NCBI GenBank assembly: GCA_963801045.1
Contig: CAWDDC010000004.1
Location: 806,001-870,000, forward strand
Source: JACCWP01 sp963801045
GTDB lineage: Bacteria; Actinomycetota; Actinomycetes; Propionibacteriales; Nocardioidaceae
Direction: 5' to 3'
Length of the DNA: 64,000 nucleotides
A program made the position numbers and the translations under genes. Position 1 is the stretch's first letter, and the number at the start of each line of letters is the position of its first letter. The notes under the pieces are model-generated. The model searched no databases. It worked only from the letters and a program-made list of their open reading frames with translations, and was not told the DNA's origin. Positions 57,298 through 64,000 of the stretch are shown here, one piece after another.

Positions 57298-59631
57298 TCA
57301 GCGGGTCTCGTCGGTCGTGGTCCGCGGCTGCTCGACCTGGCCGTCGCTACGCGGGCCCGGCAGGTCGGCGCGACGCTTTCCGGGGACGGGCGGCGCGGAC
57401 TCGGCCGGCTCGGGGGCCGGTTCGGCAGGCGGCTCCACCGGGCCCTCGAGCTGCAGGTTGGGCAGGATCCGGTCGAGCCACCGGGGCATCCACCAGGCCG
57501 CGTCGCCGAGCAGGGACATCGCGGCCGGCACCAGCACCATCCGCACCACGGTGGCATCGATGAGCACCGCACCGGCCATGCCGATCGCGAGCATCTTCAC
57601 CGTCGGGTCGTCGCTGAGCACGAAGCTGGTGAAGACCGTGACCATGATCGCCGCCGCGGTCGTGATGACCCGCGCGGTGGCGCCGATGCCGATGGCGACC
57701 GCGCGGTGGCTGTCGCCGGTGGCCAGGTACGCCTCGTGCACCCGGCTGAGCAGGAACACCTCGTAGTCCATCGACAGCCCGAACACGATGGCGAACATCA
57801 GCATCGGCACGAACGACGGGATCGGCACCGTCTCCTCGATCCCGACGTACGACGACCCCCAGCCCCACTGGAACACCGCCACCACCAGGCCGTACGCCGC
57901 GCCGACCGACAGCAGGTTCAGCACCGCCGCCTTGATGCCGATCACGACGGAGCGGAACGCCGCCGTGAGCAGCAGCATCGCCAGCAGCACGACCGCCGCG
58001 ATCAGGTAGGGCATCCGCTCTGCGACCTTGTCGGTGAAGTCGACGTAGCCCGCGACCGTGCCGACGAGCCAGGTCTGCTCGTCCTGCCCCGCGAGGACGT
58101 CGCTGCGGATGGTGTCGACCAGGTCCGACGTGGCGTGGTCCTGCGGGGCGGTGGTGGGCAGGAGCGTGATCACGGCGGTGGTCCCGGGCTTGTTGACCTG
58201 GGGGTCGCCCACCGAGGCGACACCGTCGGTGTTCTTCAGCTGCTTCTGCAGCGATGACAGCATCTTCTGGGTGGCGTTGCTGCTCTGCTTCGGGACGTCG
58301 ACCACCACGGTGATCGGGCCGTTCGCGCCGGGGCCGAACCCGGTCTCGATGAGGTCGTACGCCTTCCGGCTGCTGTCCGACTCAGGGTCGGTGCCTGCGT
58401 CCAGCTGTCCGAGCTGGATCGAGAACAACGGGATGGCCAGCACGACCAGCACGGTGGTCGCCGCGATCGCCCACGGCCACGGCTTGTCGCTGACCCGCCG
58501 GCCCCACCGCGCGAACCAGCTGCGCTCGTGCGCCAGCTCGCGCGCGTCGTGGTCGGCGGCCCGCTTGGCCGCGAGGACGACAGGGTCGGCGTCGGGATCC
58601 GGTGCGGCGACCTTCCGGTCCGACCGGCGCAGCACCCCCCGACCGGCCAGGCCCAGCAGTGCCGGCACCAGCGTCAGCGCGGACAGCATGGTGACGGCGA
58701 CGACGATGGCCGACGCCATGCCGAGCGCGCCGACGAACGGGACGCCGGACACGTACAGCCCGAGGATCGCGACCACCACGGTGCTGCCGGCGACCACGAT
58801 CGCGGACCCGGAGGTCGCCGCCGTACGCCCCAGCGAGGCCCGGAGCTCCATGCCGTCCTCGAGCTGCTCGATGTGCCGGGCGACGAGGAACAGGCCGTAG
58901 TCGATCGCGACGCCGAGGCCGAGCAGGGTCGCCACCGTCGGCGCGGTGGTCGGCAGGTTGGTGGTGGCGGCGATGAGGGCGAGCAGCGAGACGCCGGAGC
59001 CCACGCTGAAGACCGCGGCGAGCAGCGGCACCGCTGCTGCCAGCATCGAGCCGAACATCAGCAGCAGGAGCAGCAGCGCCATCACGATGCCGATCAGCTC
59101 CGACGTGCGGTCGCTCGCCTGCTTGGCGATGTCGCCCGCCGCGCCGCCGTACTCGACCTCCAGGCCGGCATCGGTCGCCGGCTTGACCGCGTCGTCGAGG
59201 TCGTCGAGGTAGCTCTGGTCGAGCGACGCAGGCACGACGTCGAAGGACACCGGCGCCTTGACGATGGAACCGTCCTTCGACACGTTGGCCGAGTTCTTGG
59301 TGGTGAGCGGGTCGCTCGCGGTCACGACGTGGTCGAGCCCGGCCACCGCGGTCATCGACTTCTTGACCGCGTTCGCGTCGGCGTTGACCTTGCCCTTGCT
59401 GGCGTGGAAGACGATCGAACCGGTGTAGCCACCGGCCGAGGCGAACGTCGAGTCCAGGTGGTCCAGCCCGTCGGACGACTCGCTGCCCGGCACCGTGTAG
59501 TCGTTGACGAACGTGCCGCCGAACAGGTTGCGCAGCACCAGCACGCCGATCAGCACCACCAGCCAGGCGCCGATGACGATCCAGTGTCGATGCGCCGACC
59601 ATCGACCCAGCCGATCCAGGAGAGCGTGCAC
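57298..59631 (-). CDS. MMPL/RND family transporter
   Basis: 777 residues, twelve transmembrane helices in two halves of six with large extracytoplasmic loops after helices 1 and 7. Helix 4 carries GVAIDYGLFLVARHIEQLEDG and helix 10 has FGLSMDYEVFLLSRVHEAY, the proton-relay Asp-Tyr pairs of MmpL proteins. A cytoplasmic Pro/Ala-rich tail ends the protein. It probably exports lipids or hydrophobic compounds across the membrane; the substrate is unknown. GTG 59631. Confidence 0.93.
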   Translation of the reverse strand: MHALLDRLGRWSAHRHWIVIGAWLVVLIGVLVLRNLFGGTFVNDYTVPGSESSDGLDHLDSTFASAGGYTGSIVFHASKGKVNADANAVKKSMTAVAGLDHVVTASDPLTTKNSANVSKDGSIVKAPVSFDVVPASLDQSYLDDLDDAVKPATDAGLEVEYGGAAGDIAKQASDRTSELIGIVMALLLLLLMFGSMLAAAVPLLAAVFSVGSGVSLLALIAATTNLPTTAPTVATLLGLGVAIDYGLFLVARHIEQLEDGMELRASLGRTAATSGSAIVVAGSTVVVAILGLYVSGVPFVGALGMASAIVVAVTMLSALTLVPALLGLAGRGVLRRSDRKVAAPDPDADPVVLAAKRAADHDARELAHERSWFARWGRRVSDKPWPWAIAATTVLVVLAIPLFSIQLGQLDAGTDPESDSSRKAYDLIETGFGPGANGPITVVVDVPKQSSNATQKMLSSLQKQLKNTDGVASVGDPQVNKPGTTAVITLLPTTAPQDHATSDLVDTIRSDVLAGQDEQTWLVGTVAGYVDFTDKVAERMPYLIAAVVLLAMLLLTAAFRSVVIGIKAAVLNLLSVGAAYGLVVAVFQWGWGSSYVGIEETVPIPSFVPMLMFAIVFGLSMDYEVFLLSRVHEAYLATGDSHRAVAIGIGATARVITTAAAIMVTVFTSFVLSDDPTVKMLAIGMAGAVLIDATVVRMVLVPAAMSLLGDAAWWMPRWLDRILPNLQLEGPVEPPAEPAPEPAESAPPVPGKRRADLPGPRSDGQVEQPRTTTDETR

Positions 59632-59894
59632 GCGGGCCTCCTCGGTCGGAGGCGGACGCCGCGACCCCTGCCTCCCACGGCCCCTGTGCCGTCACCCGGA
59701 TTATGGGTCCCGCCGGTGCCGCGCGGCAGCAGATCTGCGGATACCGGCGAATCAGGACTCAGGCACACCCAGCCGCCGAGCGTGAACTTGCGACTCCGCG
59801 GGCATTGCGCCCGGATATTGGAGCCACCTAGGGTCAGGTGCCGCGCGCGGGGCACAGCCTCCGCGGCTCTCCGACGCTAGAAGGGTCGTGCGGA
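59632..59894. other. Gene-free stretch between the MMPL and glycerol operons
   Basis: The 263 bp hold both promoters of the divergent transporters. I see no clear gene. Possible -35/-10-like pieces (TTGCGC around 59802 and TAGGGT around 59829) before glpF are weak, and no convincing GylR or other IclR dyad is visible. Confidence 0.5.
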
Positions 59895-60626
59895 ATGTCA
59901 CTGGGCACCGTCTTCGTCTCCGAACTCGCTGGTACGGCCGTTCTGCTGCTGTTCGGCTGTGGCGTCGTGGCGAACGTCGCGTTGGTCAAGACAAAGGGCT
60001 TCAACGGAGGCTTCCTGCTCGTCAACTTCGGTTGGGCGATCGGCGTTTTCGCCGGCGTCTACGTCGCGTTCCAGTCCGGCGCCCACATCAACCCAGCCGT
60101 CACGCTGGGTATCCTGGCCAGCGGCGCCGACGAGTACGCCCCTGGCGTCGACGTCGACGCGGCCTCCACCCTGGTCTACCTGTCCGCTGAGTTCCTCGGG
60201 GCCTTCCTCGGCGGTGTGCTCGCGTGGGCGTCGTACAAGAAGCACTTCGACGAGACGACCGACCCTGAGCCCCTGCTCGGCGTCTTCTCCACGGGCCCGG
60301 CCATCCGCAACCCGCTGTGGAACACGGTGACCGAGGTGATCGGCACGTTCGCGCTGGTCTTCGTGATCCTGTTGTTCGGTGAAACGCCCAGCGGGCTCGG
60401 ACCGCTGGCCGCCGCACTGCTGGTGCTCGGTATCGGCAACTCCCTCGGTGGCCCCACGGGGTACGCGATCAACCCGGCTCGTGACCTCGGCCCGCGCGTG
60501 GCCCACTTCGTCCTGCCCATCCCGCACAAGGGCGGCAGCGACTGGGGGTACTCGTGGGTTCCGGTGGTGGGCCCCATCATCGGCGGCGTTCTTGCCGGCG
60601 TGGCCGCCAACGCGTTTGTTTCCTGA
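59895..60626 (+). CDS. glpF: Glycerol facilitator (aquaglyceroporin)
   Basis: 243 residues with six membrane helices and two half-helices. Both NPA boxes are present: Asn66 in AHINPAVTLG and Asn193 in AINPARDLGPR; the Asp after the second NPA is typical for glycerol-conducting members. Start ATG 59895 after a GAA-rich leader. It heads the operon glpF-(repeat protein)-glpK-glpD and supplies glycerol to the kinase. Confidence 0.95.
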   Translation: MSLGTVFVSELAGTAVLLLFGCGVVANVALVKTKGFNGGFLLVNFGWAIGVFAGVYVAFQSGAHINPAVTLGILASGADEYAPGVDVDAASTLVYLSAEFLGAFLGGVLAWASYKKHFDETTDPEPLLGVFSTGPAIRNPLWNTVTEVIGTFALVFVILLFGETPSGLGPLAAALLVLGIGNSLGGPTGYAINPARDLGPRVAHFVLPIPHKGGSDWGYSWVPVVGPIIGGVLAGVAANAFVS

Positions 60627-60671
60627 GCGGTCGTGCATCGGTGCGCAACCCCAGCACAGAGAGGACAGCCG

Positions 60672-60944
60672 ATGAGTGCCCCAGGTGAGTACGAGGACGA
60701 GGACGTCGCCGACGACTCGACCCGGCACGAGGCCGAGCCCGAGGGCAGCTTCGTCGACAAGGACGTCGCCCAGAGAGCCGCCGCTGAGCGCCGCAAGGGC
60801 GAGTACGAGGACGAGGACGTCGCGGACGACTCGGCACGGCACGCCGAGGAGCCCGAGGGCAGCTTCGTCGACACGGACGTCGCGCCGAGCGCCCCCGATG
60901 AGCACGGCGAAGGCGAGTACGACGACAAGGACGTGAACAGGTAG
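60672..60944 (+). CDS. Small acidic protein of perfect 38-residue repeats within the glp operon
   Basis: 90 residues, very acidic, no cysteine, no membrane segment. It consists of two 38-residue repeats (5-42 and 43-80) sharing GEYEDEDVADDS-x-RH and EPEGSFVD-x-DVA, and a third, cut-off copy GEYDDKDVNR (81-90). Predicted to be disordered. GAGAGGA precedes ATG 60672. It lies between glpF and glpK in the same direction with gaps of 45 and 63 bp, so it is co-transcribed. I know of no named family for it; function unknown. Confidence 0.75.
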   Translation: MSAPGEYEDEDVADDSTRHEAEPEGSFVDKDVAQRAAAERRKGEYEDEDVADDSARHAEEPEGSFVDTDVAPSAPDEHGEGEYDDKDVNR

Positions 60945-61007
60945 CGCCGGCCGCGTGACTGGCTGCTAGCTCAGGGCTTCACCCCTCACCTGCAGAAGGA
61001 GCACAGC

Positions 61008-62526
<1,519 letters not shown>

Positions 62527-62572
62527 GCCTGCGCCGCGTCCGTCCCCGTACCCAGCCTGGAGGGTCACCACG

Positions 62573-64000
62573 ATGAGGTCGGTCGCACTGTCACCCGAGC
62601 AGCGCCAGCGGGCGCTGGACGACATCGCCGGCGACGAGCTGGACGTGCTGGTGATCGGAGCGGGGGTCGTGGGCGCGGGGGCGGCGCTGGACGCCGTCAC
62701 CCGCGGCCTGCGGGTCGGGCTGGTCGAGGCGCGCGACTACGCGTCCGGCACGTCCAGCCGCTCCAGCAAGCTCGTGCACGGCGGCCTGCGGTACCTGGAG
62801 ATGCTCGACTTCCGGCTGGTGGCCGAGGCGCTGCGCGAGCGCGGCCTGCTGCTGACCCGGCTGGCGCCGCACCTGGTGCGGCCGGTGCCGTTCCTCTACC
62901 CGCTACGCCACCGCGCCTGGGAGCGGGTCTACGCCGGCACCGGGGTGCTGCTGTACGACACCCTCGCAGCGCTGTCCGGGCGGGAGCGCGGGGTGCCGCA
63001 CCACCGGCACCTCACCCGGCGCGGTGCCCGCAAGGTGGCGCCGTCGCTGCGCAAGGACGCACTCGTGGGCGCGCTGCAGTACTACGACGCGCAGGTCGAC
63101 GACGCGCGGCACACCATGTTCCTCGCGCGGACGGCGGCGGCCTACGGCGCCTCGGTGGCCTCGCGGTCCCGGGTGACGTCGCTGCTGCGGGAGGGCGAGC
63201 GGGTCACCGGCGCCCTCGTGCACGACCTCGAGAGCGACCAGGAGATCCGGGTACGCGCCCGCCAGGTCGTCAACGCCACGGGGGTCTGGACCGACGAGAC
63301 ACAGGCGCTGGCCGGCGAGCGCGGGCAGTTCCACGTGCGGGCCAGCAAGGGCATCCACCTGGTGGTGCCGAGGGACCGGATCCGGTCGGAGTCGGGACTC
63401 ATCCTGCGAACCGAGAAGTCGGTGCTGTTCGTCATCCCGTGGGGACGGCACTGGATCATCGGCACCACCGACACCGACTGGGAGCTGGGCAAGGCCCATC
63501 CGGCCGCGAGCCGCTCCGACATCGACTACCTGCTCGAGCACGTCAACACCGTGCTGGAGACGCCGCTGACGCATGCCGACGTCGAGGGCGTCTACGCCGG
63601 GCTGCGGCCGCTGCTGTCCGGCGAGTCGGAGGCGACGTCGAAGCTGTCCCGCGAGCACGCGGTCGCGCACCCGGTGCCGGGGCTGGTCGTGGTCGCGGGC
63701 GGCAAGTACACGACGTACCGGGTGATGGCCCAGGACGCCGTTGACGAGGCGGTGCACGGGCTCGAGGTCGACCTCGACCGCTCGGTGCCGGACTCGTGCA
63801 CCGAGGACGTGCCGCTGCTCGGCGCCGACGGCTGGGAGGCGCTGTGGAACCAGCGGCACCTGCTGTCCCGCCGGGCCGGGCTGCACCTGGTGCGGGTGGA
63901 GCACCTGCTGCGCCGCTACGGGGCGCTGGTGCACGAGCTGCTCGACCTGGTCGACGCCGACTCGTCGCTGGGCGAGCCGGTCGTCGGCGCCGACGACTAC
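62573..64000 (+). CDS. glpD: Glycerol-3-phosphate dehydrogenase, partial (runs off window)
   Basis: 476 codons to the window edge without a stop. FAD-binding VLVIGAGVVGAGAALDA, SGTSSRSSKLVHGGLRYLEML, YYDAQVDDARHTMFLARTAA, VNATGVWTDE and IIGTTDTDWELGKAHP are hallmarks of the membrane-associated FAD enzyme that oxidises glycerol-3-phosphate and passes electrons to quinone. The PLLSGESEATSKLSREH segment is also typical. ATG 62573 has GGAGG ten bases upstream. Last gene visible of the glycerol operon. Confidence 0.97.
   Translation, partial: MRSVALSPEQRQRALDDIAGDELDVLVIGAGVVGAGAALDAVTRGLRVGLVEARDYASGTSSRSSKLVHGGLRYLEMLDFRLVAEALRERGLLLTRLAPHLVRPVPFLYPLRHRAWERVYAGTGVLLYDTLAALSGRERGVPHHRHLTRRGARKVAPSLRKDALVGALQYYDAQVDDARHTMFLARTAAAYGASVASRSRVTSLLREGERVTGALVHDLESDQEIRVRARQVVNATGVWTDETQALAGERGQFHVRASKGIHLVVPRDRIRSESGLILRTEKSVLFVIPWGRHWIIGTTDTDWELGKAHPAASRSDIDYLLEHVNTVLETPLTHADVEGVYAGLRPLLSGESEATSKLSREHAVAHPVPGLVVVAGGKYTTYRVMAQDAVDEAVHGLEVDLDRSVPDSCTEDVPLLGADGWEALWNQRHLLSRRAGLHLVRVEHLLRRYGALVHELLDLVDADSSLGEPVVGADDY

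Noticed and set aside
59800..59894. Sigma-70 promoter of glpF
   Set aside because: Candidate hexamers are poor matches and unsupported by any dyad or conserved spacing.

Overview
The window is very GC-rich, uses GTG start codons heavily, and is packed with short-overlap (ATGA/GTGA) operons. Together with the Mec-CysO-CysM cysteine pathway, GlxR-like and IclR/MocR regulators, DUF2017/DUF3618 proteins and an Rv1339-type phosphodiesterase, this points to a chromosomal segment of a high-GC actinobacterium, most likely of the Nocardioidaceae/Propionibacteriales type (inference, no 16S here). I see no transposase, integrase, phage gene, CRISPR array or rRNA.

Layout. 1-7.6 kb: tyrosine/homogentisate degradation (hppD with a divergent Lrp-type regulator, fahA and hmgA divergent), interrupted by a tandem pair of secreted M1 aminopeptidases, the first of which carries an apparent frameshift behind its signal peptide. 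7.9-12.3 kb: a DUF4331 secreted protein, a TPR protein and a nickel/cobalt exporter with a long His-Gly loop. 12.3-22.1 kb: a six-gene minus-strand operon (DUF418 membrane protein, PfkB kinase, sugar ABC transporter, secreted PIG-L/LmbE deacetylase) divergent from a GH4 glycosidase. 22.3-26 kb: exported 5'-nucleotidase, nicotinamidase and nicotinate phosphoribosyltransferase (NAD salvage).

27.5-40.7 kb: a housekeeping block whose order resembles Mycobacterium tuberculosis Rv1330c-Rv1341: pncB, clpS, DUF2017, mec, cysO, cysM, then after an inserted segment (beta-propeller-like protein, PRPP synthetase homologue, IclR regulator, aldehyde dehydrogenase, truncated sigma factor fused to a membrane tail) murI, the Rv1339-like hydrolase, and an inverted bcp-rph-rdgB-tRNA-Leu unit. 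40.8-46.1 kb: small membrane and stress genes, TauE permease, Fur regulator divergent from superoxide dismutase, and a highly structured gene-free stretch of about 520 bp. 46.3-48.1 kb: GAF-GGDEF-EAL protein. 48.1-54.2 kb: an autoregulated-looking operon iclR-CoA transferase-HMG-CoA-lyase-like-tctCBA. 54.2-57.3 kb: MocR regulator, two unrecognised small proteins, tRNA-Lys. 57.3-64 kb: an MMPL exporter and a glycerol operon glpF-(acidic repeat protein)-glpK-glpD; glpK has a one-base frameshift and glpD runs off the end.

The most unusual signals are a family of dispersed TTTC(C/G)CAAGG palindromes, a candidate structured RNA behind sod, a short-arm tRNA with a UAG anticodon, tandem 15-bp operator-like repeats in front of the iclR-tct operon, and the perfectly periodic 38-residue acidic repeat protein embedded in the glp operon. 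Two of the core genes carry single-base frameshifts, which may be sequencing errors rather than biology.
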